A stretch of 64,000 nucleotides of DNA from Eunapius fragilis (lineage: Eukaryota; Porifera; Demospongiae; Spongillida; Spongillidae), in assembly GCA_963681505.1 (NCBI GenBank), contig OY811973.1, positions 14,739,402 through 14,803,401 on the forward strand. Direction: 5' to 3'. Below the pieces are notes generated by a model that searched no databases, was not told the DNA's origin, and was given only the letters and a program-made list of their open reading frames with translations. Both the position numbers and the translations under genes were made by a program. Shown here piece by piece: positions 1-11,454 of the stretch (position 1 is its first letter; every line of letters begins with the position of its first letter).

Positions 1-530
1 TTGCTGCACTTTCACGGGATCAATCTGTAACAATTCGGCGCAATTCGGCGCGCTGCGACGGATTGCTGCACTTTCACGGGATCAATCTGTAACAATTCGG
101 CGCAATTCGGCGCGCTGCGACGGATTGGTGCACTTTCGCGGGAGCAATATGCAACAATTCGGCACAATTCAGCGCGCTGCTACCGATTGCTGCACTTTCA
201 CGGGTTCTATCTGTAACAATTCGGCACAATTAGTCGCGCATGGACGGATTGGTGCGCTTCGGCTGGACCAATCTGTAACAATTCGGTGCAATTCGGCGTG
301 GAACGAACGATTGCTGCACATTCACGAGATCAATCTGTAACAACTCAGCGCAATTCGGCGCGATGCGACAAGTTGTTGCACTTTCACGGGATCAATCTGT
401 ATCAATTCGGCGCAATTCGGAGCGCTGCGACAGATTGCAGCATTATCGCGGGATCAATCTGCAACAATCTGCAACAATTCGGCGCGCTGCGACCAATTGC
501 TGCACTTTCACAGTTTCAATCTGTAATAAT
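1..530 (+). repeat. 62-bp satellite (S62), array 1
   Basis: Tandem monomers begin at positions 1, 63 and 125, giving a 62-bp period. Each monomer contains a TGCACTTTCACGGGATCAAT-like segment followed by the 10-mer CAATTCGGCG, usually twice, and then a CGCGCTGCGACGGA segment. Variants include a CGCATGGACGGATTGGTGCG type near 238. The array is CpG-rich, unlike the neighbouring 12-bp repeat. Short frames that cross it only restate the monomer. It passes into the 12-bp array at about 530 through CAATCTGTAATAATACC, a junction that recurs at about 7419 and, inverted, at about 46914. Confidence 0.92.
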
Positions 531-2708
531 ACCAATCCCACTACCAATCCCACTACCAATCCCGCTAGCAATCCCACTACCAATCCCACTACCAATCCCA
601 CTACCACTACCACTACCACTACCAATCCCACTACCAATCCCACTACCAATCCCACTACAAATCCCACTACAATCCCACTACCACTACCACTACCACTACC
701 AATCCCACTACCAATCCCACTACCAAACCCACTACCAATCCCACTACAATCCCACTACCACTACCACTACAACTACCAATCCCACTACCAATCCCACTAC
801 CAATCCCACTACCAATCCCACTACCAATCCCACTACCAATCCCACTACCAATCCCACTACCAATCCCACTACCAATCCCACTACCAATCACACTACCAAT
901 CCCACTACCAATCCCACTACCAATCCCACTACCAATCCCACTACCAATCCCACTACCAATCCCACTACCAATCCCACTACCAATCCCACTACCAATCCCA
1001 CTACCACTACCACTACCACTACCAAACCCACTACCAATCCCACTACCAATCCCACTACCAATCCCACTATCACTACTACTACCACTACCACTACCAATCC
1101 CACTACCACTACCACTACCAATCCCACTACTTATCCCACTACCAATCCCACTACCAATCCCACTACCAATCCCACTACCAATTCCCCTACCAATCCCACT
1201 AGCACTAGAATTTCCACTACAAATCCCACTACCAATCCCACTACCACTACCACTACTTCTACCAATGCCACTACCAATCCCACTACCAATCCCACTACCA
1301 ATCCCACTACCAATCCCACTACCACTACCACTACCAATCCCACTACCAATCCCACTACCAATCCCACTACCAATCCCACTACCAATCTCACTACCAATCC
1401 CACTACAATCCCACTACCACTACCACTACCAATCCCACTAACATTCCCACTACCACTACCACTACCAATCCCACTACCAATCCCACTACCAATCCCACTA
1501 CCATTACCACTACCAATCCCAATACCAATCCCACTAACAATCCCACTACCAATCCCACAACCAATCCCACTACCAATCCCACTACCAATCCCACTACCAA
1601 TCCCACTACCAATCCCACTACCAATCCCACTACCAATCCCACTACCAATCCCACTACCAATCCCATTACCAATCCCTCTACCAATCCCACTCCCAATCCC
1701 ACTACCAATCCCACTACCAATCCCACTACCAATCCCACTACCAATCCCACTACCAATCCCACTACCACTACCACTACCACTACCAATCCCACAACCAATC
1801 CCACTACCAATCAGACTACCAATCCCACTACCAATCCCACTACCAATCCCACTCCCAATCCCACTACCAATCCCACTACCAATCCCACTACCAATCCCAT
1901 TACCAATCCCACTACCAATCCCACTACCAATCCCACCACCAATCCCACAACCAATCCCACTACCAATCCCACTACCAATCACACTACCAATCCCACTACC
2001 AATCCCACTACCAATCCCACTACCACTACCACTACCATTTACAATCCCACTACCAATCCCACTACCTCTAACACTACCACTACCAATCCCACTACCAATC
2101 CCACTACTACCACTACCAATCCCACTACTTATCCCACTACCAATCCCACTACCAATCCCACTACCAATCCCACTACCAATTCCCCTACCAATCCCACTAC
2201 CACTAGAATTTCCACTACAAATCCCACTACCAATCCCACTACCACTACCACTACTTCTACCAATGCCACTACCAATCCCACTACCAATCCCACTACCAAT
2301 CCCACTACCAATCCCACTACCAATCCCACAACCACTACCACTACCAAACCCACTACCAATCCCACTACCAATCCCACTACCAATCCCACTACCAATCCCA
2401 CTACCAATCCCACTACAATCCCACTACCACTACCACTACCAATCCCACTAACATTCCCACTACCACTACCACTACCAATCCCATTACCAATCCCACTAAC
2501 AATCCCACTACCACTACCACTACCAATCCCACTACCAATCCCACTAACAATCCCACTACCAATCCCACTACCAATCCCACTACCACCACCACTACCAATC
2601 CCACTACCAATCCCACTACCAATCCTACTACCAATCCAACTTCCACTACCACTACCAATCCCACTACCAATCCCACTACCATTCACGCAACCACTACAAT
2701 TACCACTG
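531..2708 (+). repeat. 12-bp minisatellite (S12), C-rich strand
   Basis: The array is built from CCCACTACCAAT with interspersed 6-bp CACTAC steps. Array lengths stay in multiples of 6 or 12, so five of the six frames remain open and long spurious frames arise (PTTN, PLPI and HYQS repeats on plus; GSGI and VVGL on minus). Diverged marker blocks lie near 1175-1215 and 2178-2215 (AATTCCCCTACC ... AGAATTTCCACTAC). The last 30 bases or so (2680-2708) are non-repetitive and reappear at about 9803-9830. I see no gene here. Confidence 0.93.
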
Positions 2709-2712
2709 TTAA
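2709..2712. other. Target-site duplication TTAA (left)
   Basis: TTAA directly abuts the CCCTATAACGG terminus. An identical TTAA follows the other terminus at 5395-5398. The paralogous empty site at 9831-9834 carries a single TTAA in the same context, which supports the duplication call. Confidence 0.9.
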
Positions 2713-2723
2713 CCCTATAACGG
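2713..2723 (+). repeat. Left terminal inverted repeat, piggyBac-like element
   Basis: CCCTATAACGG is the exact reverse complement of 5384-5394. It lies immediately inside the TTAA duplication. Confidence 0.9.
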
Positions 2724-3412
2724 TCAAAGTAAAATCTACGTAATGTGACCTTCCGGCCTTTTTTTTTTTATTAGAGTTTTGAAAGTTATGACTTGCGCGG
2801 CAATCACTTAGGAACTCGCATATTCGTTAGTGTACTGCCTGAAATTCACCGTGGATGTCTTAAAGTATGTTTTAGCAATGTATTTCCATGAATTGATCGT
2901 TGTGACCCGTTTTTCTAAATTACTAATTTGTAGTACGAAATGTGTCTTTCACGCGCGCTCTAGTTCTGACTACCTAGTAGCTGTTGGACTACAAAAAAGT
3001 GCTTCGTAATGTTTTTCAACCTGTTACCTATCTTTCTTGTGTAGAATTACACCGTCTGTTGTGCGTTTTGGTTTGTTATGATATGGTTGTCGTAGTGTTC
3101 TAGCGATTCTAATAGTAGCGCATCCGATGAATGAATCATTACTTGGGTTTGCATAGGCTTTATTTGTCAGTGTGAGACTTTTTCACTATATTAGAGGTGC
3201 GTGTGTGGTCTAAGTTGATCGTAGATGCTGTTTTGTGACGTTTTGTTGTCTATAGCTTAGGTCATCGATGGGGTTTGCCTATATATTGGTGCTCAAACAC
3301 AGACTGTATGACCAGACTGTACAGGTATGTTTTGTATGCTTAGATCATAATTAGATCATGTCATGCACCGTTTGTATATGAATGTTCCGTACTATAAAAC
3401 AGATCTACATGC
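2724..3412. other. Left internal region of the piggyBac-like element, no gene seen
   Basis: This is unique AT-rich sequence with a T10 run near 2760. I find no open frame of useful length and no recognisable C-terminal part of a transposase on the minus strand, such as a cysteine-rich tail. It probably holds the left-end recognition sequence and the remains of the 3' untranslated part of the original element. Confidence 0.6.
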
Positions 3413-4868
3413 ATACTGCCACATCTCCTGGCCACTGCCCTGACTGTCTCCTCCCCAGGTCCCTGTGAGTACTGCCACATCTCCTGGCCAGTGCCCTGAC
3501 CGTCTCCTCCCCAGGTCCCTGTGAGTACTGCGACGTCTCCTGGCCAATGCCCTGACTGTCTCCTCCCCAGGTCCCTGTGAGTACTGCCACATCTCTGGCC
3601 AGTGCCCTGACTGTCTTTTCCCCAGGTCCCTGTGAGTACTGTGACGTCTCCTGGCCAATGCCCTGACTGTCTCCTCCCCAGGTCCCTGTGAGTACTGCCA
3701 CATCTCCTGGCCAGTGCCCTGACCATCTCCTCCCCAGGTCCCTGTGAGTACTGCCACATCTCCTGGCCGGTGCCCTGACTGTCTCCTCCCCAGGTCCCTG
3801 TGAGTACTGCCACATCTCCTGGCCAGTGCAAGAACTGTCTGCACCCCAGGTCCCTTTGAGTACTGCCACATCTCCTGGCCAATGCCCTGACTGTCTCCTC
3901 CCCAGGTCCCTGTGAGTACTGCCACATCCCCTGGCCAATGCCCTGACTGTCTCCTCCCAAGGTCCCTGCGCATACCACCACAACTCATGGCCAATGCCCT
4001 GACTGTCTCCTCCCCAGGTCCCTGTGAGTACTGTCACATCTCCTGGCCAGTGCCCTGACTGTCTCCTCCCCAGGTCCCTGTGAGTACTGCCACATCTCCT
4101 GGCCAATGCCCTGACTGTCTCCTCCCAAGGTCCCTGTGAGTACTGCCACATCTCCTGGCCAGTGCCCTGCCTGTCTCCTCCCCAGGTCCCTGTGAGTACT
4201 GCCACATCTCCTGGCCAATGCCCTCACTGTCTCCTCCCCAGGTCCCTGTGAGTACTGCCACATCTCCTGGCCAATGCCCTGACTGTCTCCTCCCAAGGTC
4301 CCTGCGCATACCACCACAACTCATGGCCAATGCCCTGACTGTCTCCTCCCCAGGTCCCTGTGAGTACTGTCACATCTCCTGGCCAGTGCCCTGACTGTCT
4401 CCTCCCAAGGTCCCTGGGAGTACGGCCACCTCCCCTGGCCAGTGCCCTGACTGTCTCCTCCCAAGGTCCCTGTGCATACCTCCACAACTCCTGGCCAGTG
4501 CCGTGACTGTTTCCACCCCAGGTCCCTGTGAGTACTGTCACATCTCCTGGCCAGTGCCCTGACTGTCTCCTCCCCAGGTCCCTGTGAGTACTGCCACATC
4601 TCCTGGCCAGTGCCCTCACTGTCTCCTCCCCAGGTCCCTGTGAGTAATGCCACATCTCCTGGCCAGTGCCGTAACTGTCTCCACCCCAGGTCCCTGTGAG
4701 TACTGCCACATCTCCTGGCCAATGCCCTGACTGTCTCCTCCCAAGGTCCCTGTGAGTACTGCCACATCTCCTGGCCAATGCCCTGACTGTCTCCTCCCAA
4801 GGTCCCTGTGAGTACTGCCACATCTCCTGGCCAGTGCCCTGCCTGTCTCCTCCCCAGGTCCCTGTGAG
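3413..4868. repeat. 56-bp tandem repeat inside the piggyBac-like element
   Basis: About 26 copies recur with a 56-bp step (for example ACATCTCC at 3421 and 3477, ACGTCTCC at 3533). One copy near 3592 lacks a base. A variant copy with GTCCCTGCGCATACCACCAC appears at about 3961 and 4297, 336 bp apart, which is six units and indicates a six-unit higher-order duplication. Because 56 is not divisible by three, each minus-strand frame cycles through all phases and reads a 56-residue repeat (GDVAVLTGTWGGDSQG-like). I do not regard these as proteins. On the plus strand each unit has GTGAGT, CTGAC and a pyrimidine tract ending in CAG (see findings). Confidence 0.92.
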
Positions 4869-4870
4869 TA

Positions 4871-4969
4871 CTCATCGTCACTACCTGGCATTGGCACGTC
4901 TTCGTCGCCATTGATGTCATCATTCTCAAGCATTGCCAACACTTGTGCAATGCTAAATCTCATAGCCAT
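4871..4969 (-). pseudogene. Truncated piggyBac-type transposase, N-terminal ~33 codons only
   Basis: A minus-strand ATG at 4969-4967 opens MAMRFSIAQVLAMLENDD, followed by an acidic stretch ending GSDDE at residue 33. A short helical segment (about residues 5-16) followed by an Asp/Glu-rich linker resembles the N-termini of animal piggyBac transposases, and the TTAA target and termini fit. After residue 33 the frame runs straight into the 56-bp repeat (YSQGPGEET and onward), so the catalytic DDD domain and the cysteine-rich C-terminus are absent. I infer internal deletion and replacement by the tandem repeat. The stretch is very short, so the family assignment rests mainly on context. Confidence 0.6.
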
Positions 4970-5383
4970 TCCTACAGAATTAGTGCGGTGTTTTTTTGTG
5001 TTGCATGAATATATTTATGGTGTTGCATGAATACATGTATATTACCTGCCTGCACTTGTAGGGGATGTAGATAAACAGATCCGAGATTACAGCCGACTGT
5101 CATCTCGCGTGTACAAACAAACCGCACTATGTAATACCTGCTACCTGTCCAACTTAGTGAATACTTTGGTAACCCCTAAGTCTATCGTTACGTACGTTTT
5201 TTTGACTAAAGTACCATTGGGAAAAAATACAAACCTCTGTACTACATGTTTGTATTGCAATAAGCACGATCAGAAACGCGTTGTCTAGGCCACGATTCAT
5301 ACAGTTCTTAATATTGACGCGCGTAAAAATACGCTTACGGCCGTACCGTTACCTAATGATTAAGCGTATAAATACGCTTATGG
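4970..5383. promoter_or_regulatory. Right internal region of the piggyBac-like element, probable former promoter
   Basis: This sequence lies upstream of the truncated transposase start on the minus strand. It contains a direct repeat GTGTTGCATGAATA at about 4998 and 5020, and near the terminus two related copies of AATACGCTTAYGGCCGT at about 5328 and 5371. Repeats just inside the ends are typical of transposase recognition regions. The 100-residue plus-strand frame that starts at 5281 runs into the 12-bp array and is not a gene. Confidence 0.4.
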
Positions 5384-5394
5384 CCGTTATAGGG
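5384..5394 (-). repeat. Right terminal inverted repeat, piggyBac-like element
   Basis: CCGTTATAGGG is the exact complement of 2713-2723 and is followed directly by the TTAA duplication. Confidence 0.9.
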
Positions 5395-5398
5395 TTAA
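5395..5398. other. Target-site duplication TTAA (right)
   Basis: TTAA directly follows the terminus. The sequence after it (TCCCACTACCAATCCCACTA) matches the sequence after the empty TTAA at 9831-9834. Confidence 0.9.
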
Positions 5399-5748
5399 TC
5401 CCACTACCAATCCCACTACCACTCCCTCTCCCAATCCCACTACCACTACCACTACTACTACCAATCCCACTACTACTACCACTACTAATCCCCCTTCCAA
5501 TCAGACTACCACTACAATTACCACTACCAATCCCACTACCAATCCACTACCAATCCCACTACCACTACCACTACCACTACTAATCCCACTACCTCTACCA
5601 CTACCCCTACCAATCCCACTACCAATCCCACTACCACTACCACTACCAATCCCACTTCCACTACCAATCCCACTTCCACTACTCTACCAATCCCACTACC
5701 AATCCCACTACCACTTCAATTACCACTACCAATCCCGCTACCAATCCC
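5399..5748 (+). repeat. 12-bp minisatellite, diverged tail segment
   Basis: This is C-rich S12 with more variants than the main array (CTCCCTCTCCC, TACTACTACC, CAATTACCACTACC). It continues the array interrupted by the piggyBac-like element and is paralogous to 9835-10185. It ends at CCGCTACCAATCCCTT, where it meets the 62-bp satellite. Confidence 0.88.
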
Positions 5749-7419
5749 TTATGGCGGGATCACTCCCCATCAATTCGGCGCATTTCGGCGCGCATGGACG
5801 GTTTGGTGCCCTTCGGCTGGATCAATCTGTAACAATTCGGCGCAGTTCGGCGTGGTACGACCGATTGCTGCACATTCACGGGATCAATCTGTAACAACTC
5901 AGCGCAATTCGGCGCAATGCGACAGATTGAGGCACTTTCACGGGATCAATCTGTATCAATTCGGCGCAATTCGGCGCGCTGCGACGGATTGCTGCATTAT
6001 CGCGGGATCAATCTGCAACAATTCGGCACAATTCGGCGCGCTGCGACCAATTGCTGCGCTTTCACGGGTTCAATCTGTAACAATTCAGAGCAATTCGGCG
6101 CGCTGCAACGGATTGGTGCACTTTTGCGGGATCAATCTGCAACAATTCGGCACAATTCGGCGCGCTGCGACAGATTGCACCACTTTCGCGGATCCAATCT
6201 GTAACAATTTGGCGAGCTGCGACGGATTGCTGCACTTTCACGGGATCAATCTGTAACAATTCAGTGCGCTGCGACGGATTGGTGCACTTTCGCGGGGGCA
6301 ATATGCAACAATTCGGCACAATTCAGCGCACTTGTACCGATTGCTGCACTTTCACGGGTTCTATCTGTAACAATTCGGCGCAATTCGGCGCGCATGGACA
6401 GATTGGTGCGCTTCGGCTGAACCAATCTGTAACAATTCGACGCAATTCGGCGTGGTACGACCGATTGCTGCACATTGACGGGATCAATCTGTAACAACTC
6501 AGCGCAATTCGGCGCGATGCGGCAGATTGTTGCACTTTCACGGGATCAATCTGCATCAATTCGGCGCGCTGCGTCGGATTGCTGCATTATCGCGGGATCA
6601 ATCTGCAACAATTCGGCACAATTCGGCGCGCTGCGACCAATTGCTGCACTTTCACGGGTTCAATCTGTAACAATTCAGCGCAATTCGGCGCGCTGCAATG
6701 GATTGGTGCACTTTTGCGGGATCAATCTGCAACAATTCGGCACAATTCGGCGCGCTGCGACAGATTCCACCACTTTCGCGGAACCAATCTGTAACAATTC
6801 GGCGCGCTGCAACGGATTGCTGCACTTTCACCGGGACAAATCTGTACCAATTCAGCGCAATTCGGCGCGCTGCGACGGAATCCTGCACTGTTGCAGGATC
6901 AATCTGTAACAATTCGGCGCAATTCGGCGTGGTGTGACCGATTGCTGCACATTCACGGGATCAATCTGAAACAACTCAGCGTAATTCGGCGCGCTGCGAC
7001 GGATTGCTGCACTTTCACGGGATCAATCTGTAACAATTCGGCGCAATTCGGCGCGCTGCGACGGATTGGTGCACTTTCGCGGGAGCAAAATGCAACAATT
7101 CGGCACAATTCAGCGCGCTGCTACCGATTGCTGCACTTTCACGGGTTCTATCTGTAACAATTCGGCACAATTAGTCGCGCATGGACGGATTGGTGCGCTT
7201 CGGCTGGACCAATCTGTAACAATTCGGTGCAATTCGGCGTGGAACGAACAATTGCTACACATTCACGGGATCAATCTGTAACAACTCAGCGCGATTCGGC
7301 GCGATGCGATAGATTGCTGCATTATCGCGGGATCAATCTGCAACAATCTGCAACAATTCGGCACAATTCGGCGCGCTGCGACCAATTGCTGCACTTTCAC
7401 GGGTTCAATCTGTAATAAT
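5749..7419 (+). repeat. 62-bp satellite (S62), array 2
   Basis: About 27 monomers of the 62-bp family. The distinctive CGCATGGAC monomer recurs at about 5791, 6391 and 7179, so variants are ordered in higher-order units of roughly 600 to 790 bp. The stretch from 5749 is repeated at 10186 with an offset of 4,435 bp. Frames of 70-144 codons on both strands (for example 5852-6256) read the same monomer in several phases and have no coding character. The array joins S12 through the CAATCTGTAATAATACC junction. Confidence 0.92.
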
Positions 7420-10400
7420 ACCAATCCCACTACCAATCCCACTACCAATCCCGCTAACAATCCCACTAACAATCCCACTACCAATCCCACTACCACTACC
7501 ACTACCACTACCAATCCCACTACCAATCCCTCTTCCATTCCCACTACCAATCCCACTACAATCCCACTACCACTACCACTACCACTACCAATCCCACTAC
7601 CAATCCCACTACCAATCCCACTACCAATCCCACTACCAATCCCACTACCAATCCCACTACCACTACCACTACCATTTACAATCCCACTACCCATCCCACT
7701 ACCTCTAACACTACCACTACCAATCCCACTACCAATCCCACTACCAATCCCACTACCAATCCCACTACCAATCAACTACCAATCCCACTACCAATCCCAC
7801 TACCAATCCCACTTCCAATCCCACTACCAATCCCACTACAATCCCACTACCACTACCACTACCACTACCAATCCCACTACCAATCCCACTACCAATCCCA
7901 CTACCAATCCCACTACCAATCCCACTACCAATCCCACTACCAATCCCACTACCAATCCCACTACCAATCCCACTACCAATCCCACTACCACTACCACTAC
8001 CATTTACAATCCCACTACCAATCCCACTACCTCTACCACTACCACTACCAATCCCACTACCAATCCCACTTCCAATCCCACTTCCAATCCCACTACCAAT
8101 CCCACTACAATCCCACTACCACTACTATTCCACTACCAATCCCACTACCAATCCCACTACCAATCCCACTACCAATCCCACTACCAATCCCACTACCAAT
8201 CCCACTACCAATCCCACTACCAATCCCACTACCGATCCCACTACCACTACCACTACCATTTACAATACCACTACCCATCCCACTAACTCTAACACTACCA
8301 CTACCAATCCCACTAACAATCCCACTACCAATCCCACTACCAATCCCACTACAAATCCCACTACCAATCCCACTACCAATCCCACTACCAATCCCACTTC
8401 CAATCCCACTACCAATCCCACTACAATCCCACTACCACTACCACTACCACTACCAATCCCACTACCAATCCCACTACCAATCCCACTACCAATCCCACTA
8501 CCAATCCCACTACCAATCACAGTACCAATCCCACTACCAATCCCACTACCAATCCCACTACCACTACCACTACCATTTACAATCCCACTACCAATCCCAC
8601 TACCTCTACCACTATCACTACCAATCCCACTACCAATCCCACTACCAATCCCACTACCAATCCCACTACAATCCCACTACCACTACCACTACCACTACCA
8701 ATCCCACTACCAATCCCACTACCAATCCCACTACCAATCCCACTACCAATCTCACTACCAATCACACTACCACTACCACTACCATTTACAATCCCACTAC
8801 CAATCCCGCTACCACTAACACTACCACTACCAATCCCACTACCAATCCCACCACCAATCCCACTACCAATCCCACTACCAATCCCACTACCAATCCCACT
8901 ACCAATCCCACTACCAATCCCACTACCAATCCCGCTGCCAATCCCACTACCAATCCCACTACCAATCCCACTACAAATCCCACTACCAATCCCACTACAA
9001 ATCCCACTACCAATCCCACTACCAATCCCACTACCAATCCCACTCCCAATCCCACTACCAGTACCACTACCACTACCAATCCCACTACCACTACCACAAC
9101 CAATCCCACTACCAATCCCACTACCAATCCCACTACCAATCCCACTACCAATCCCACTACCAATCCCACTACCAATACCACTACCAATCCCACTACCAAT
9201 CCCACTACCACTACCACCACCACTACCAATCCCACAACCAATCCCACTACCAATCCCACTACCAATCCCAATACCAATCCCACTACCAATTCCCCTACCA
9301 ATCCCACTACCACTAGAATTTCCACTACAAATCCCACTACCAATCCCACTACCACTACCACTACTTCTACCAATGCCACTACCAATCCCACTACCAATCC
9401 CACCTCCAATCCCACTACCAATCCCACTACCAATCCCACTACCAATCCCACAACCACTACCACTACCAAACCCACTACCAATCCCACTACCAATCCCACT
9501 ACCAATCCCATTACCAATCCCACTACCAATCCCACTACAATCCCACTACCACTACCACTACCAATCCCACTAACATTCCCACTACCACTACCACTACCAA
9601 TCCCACTACCAATCCCACTACCAATCCCAGTACCACTACCACTACCAATCCCACTACCAATCCCACTAACAATCCCACTACCAATCCCACTACCAATCCC
9701 ACTACCACCACCACTACCAATCCCACTACCAATCCCACTACCAATCCCACTACCAATCCCACTTCCACTACCACTACCAATCCCACTACCAATCCCACTA
9801 CCATTCACGCAACCACTACAATTACCGCTGTTAATCCCACTACCAATCCCACTACCACTCCACTACCAATCCCACTACCACTACCACTACTACTACCAAT
9901 CCCACTACCACTACCACTACTAATCCCCCTTCCAATCAGACTACCACTACAATTACCACTACCAATCCCACTACCAATCCACTACCAATCCCACTACCAC
10001 TACCACTACCACTACTAATCCCACTACCTCTACCACTACCCCTACCATTCCCACTACCAATCCCACTACCACTACCACTACCAATCCCACTACCACTACC
10101 AATCCCACTTCCACTACACTACCAATCCCACTACCAATCCCACTACCACTTCAATTACCACTACCAATCCCGCTACCAATCCCTTATGGCGGGATCACTC
10201 CCCATCAATTCGGCGCATTTCTGCGCGCATGGACGGTTTGGTGCCCTTCGGCTGGATCAATCTGTAACAATTCGGCGCAATTCGGCGTGGTACGACCGAT
10301 TGCTGCACATTCACGGGATCAATCTGTAACAACTCAGCGCAATTCGGCGCGATGCGACAGATTGTTGCACTTTCACGGGATCAATCTGTATCAATTCGGC

Positions 10401-11384
10401 GCAATTCGGCGCGCTGCGACGGATTGCTGCATTATCGCGGGATCAATCTGCAACAATTCGGCACAATTCGGCGCGCTGCGACCAATTGCTGCGCTTTCAC
10501 GGGTTCAATCTGTAACAATTCAGAGCAATTCGGCGCGCTGCAACGGATTGGTGCACTTTTGCGGGATCAATCTGCAACAATTCGGCACAATTCGGCGCGC
10601 TGCGACCGATTGCACCACTTTCGCGGAACCAATCTGTAACAATTCGGCGAGCTACGACGGATTGCTGCACTTTCACGGGATCAATCTGTAACAATTCAGA
10701 GCACTGCAACGGATTGGTGCACTTTCGCGGGGGCAATATGCAACAATTCGGCACAATTCAGAGCGCTTGTACCAATTGCTGCACTTTCACGGGTTCTATC
10801 TGTAACAGTTCGGCGCAATTCGGCGCGCATGGACTGATTGGTGCGCTTCGGCTGAACCAATCTGTAACAATTCGACGCAATTCGGCGTGGTACGACCGAT
10901 TGCTGCACATTGACGGGATCAATCTGTAACAACTCAGCGCAATTCGGCGCGATGCCGCAGATTGTTGCACTTTCACGGGATCAATCTGCATCAATTCGGC
11001 GCGCTGCGTCGGATTGCTGCATTATCGCGGGATCAATCTGCAACAATTCGGCACAATTCGGCGCGCTGCGACCAATTGCTGCACTTTCACGGGTTCAATC
11101 TGTAACAATTCAGCGCAATTCGGCGCGCTGCAATGGATTGGTGCACTTTTGTGGGATCAATCTGCAACAATTCGGCACAATTCGGCGCGCTGCGACAGAT
11201 TGCACCACTTTCGCGGAACCAATCTGTAACAATTCGGCGCGCTGCAACGGATTGCTGCACTTTCACCGGAACAAATCTGTAACAATTCAGCGCAATTCGG
11301 CGTGGTGTGACCGATTGCTGCACATTCACGGGATTAATCTGTAACAACTCAGCGTAATTCGGCGCGCTGCGACGGATTGCTGCA
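6942..11384 (+). repeat. Second copy of a 4.3-4.4-kb S62/S12 block
   Basis: Positions 125, 2709 and 5852 correspond to 7066, 9831 and 10287, so the whole 62-bp plus 12-bp block is present twice, once from about 1 to 6941 and once here. The first copy carries the 2,686-bp piggyBac-like insertion with its duplicated target and the second does not. A third copy starts at about 11385 but breaks off after some 70 bases at 11454. Confidence 0.8.
7420..10185 (+). repeat. 12-bp minisatellite (S12), C-rich strand, second array
   Basis: CCCACTACCAAT units with CACTAC steps, and the diverged marker block at about 9290-9325. The single TTAA at 9831-9834 is the empty counterpart of the piggyBac-like insertion. 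The frames on both strands (for example minus 8786-9808) are products of the repeat. Confidence 0.92.
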
Positions 11385-11454
11385 CTTTCACGGGATCAAT
11401 CTGTAACAATTCGGCGCAATTCGGCGCGCTGCGACGGATTGGTGCACTTTTGGA
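10186..11454 (+). repeat. 62-bp satellite (S62), array 3
   Basis: This copy of array 2 is offset by 4,435 bp. It begins with ATGGCGGGATCACTCCCCAT exactly as at 5751. The last monomer is cut inside TTGGTGCACTTTT, where the intact copies continue CGCGGGAGCAA (125-145 and 7066 onward). The next base begins the 12-bp repeat in the opposite orientation, marking a rearrangement breakpoint. Confidence 0.92.

Larger units (their letters stand above)
2713..5394 (-). mobile_element. piggyBac-like non-autonomous DNA transposon, 2,682 bp
   Basis: Seen: exact 11-bp terminal inverted repeats (CCCTATAACGG ... CCGTTATAGGG), a TTAA duplication on both sides, and a clean empty site in the paralogous block at 9831-9834. 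Known: TTAA targets and CCY-type termini are the hallmark of piggyBac. The interior has a unique left part, about 26 copies of a 56-bp repeat (3413-4868), a fragment resembling the start of a transposase on the minus strand (4871-4969), and a unique right part with subterminal repeats. No frame encodes a complete transposase, so movement would require enzyme supplied in trans. Strand is given by the transposase fragment. Confidence 0.85.

Noticed and set aside
3361-4969. Overlapping minus-strand frames in the 56-bp repeat, like a repetitive protein
   Set aside because: All phases of the same repeat are open and encode the same 56-residue cycle because 56 is not a multiple of three. There is no separate evidence for translation.
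5852-6909. Frames of 70-144 codons in the 62-bp satellite
   Set aside because: They restate the monomer in different phases on both strands, with many beginning at TTG codons and no conserved domain.
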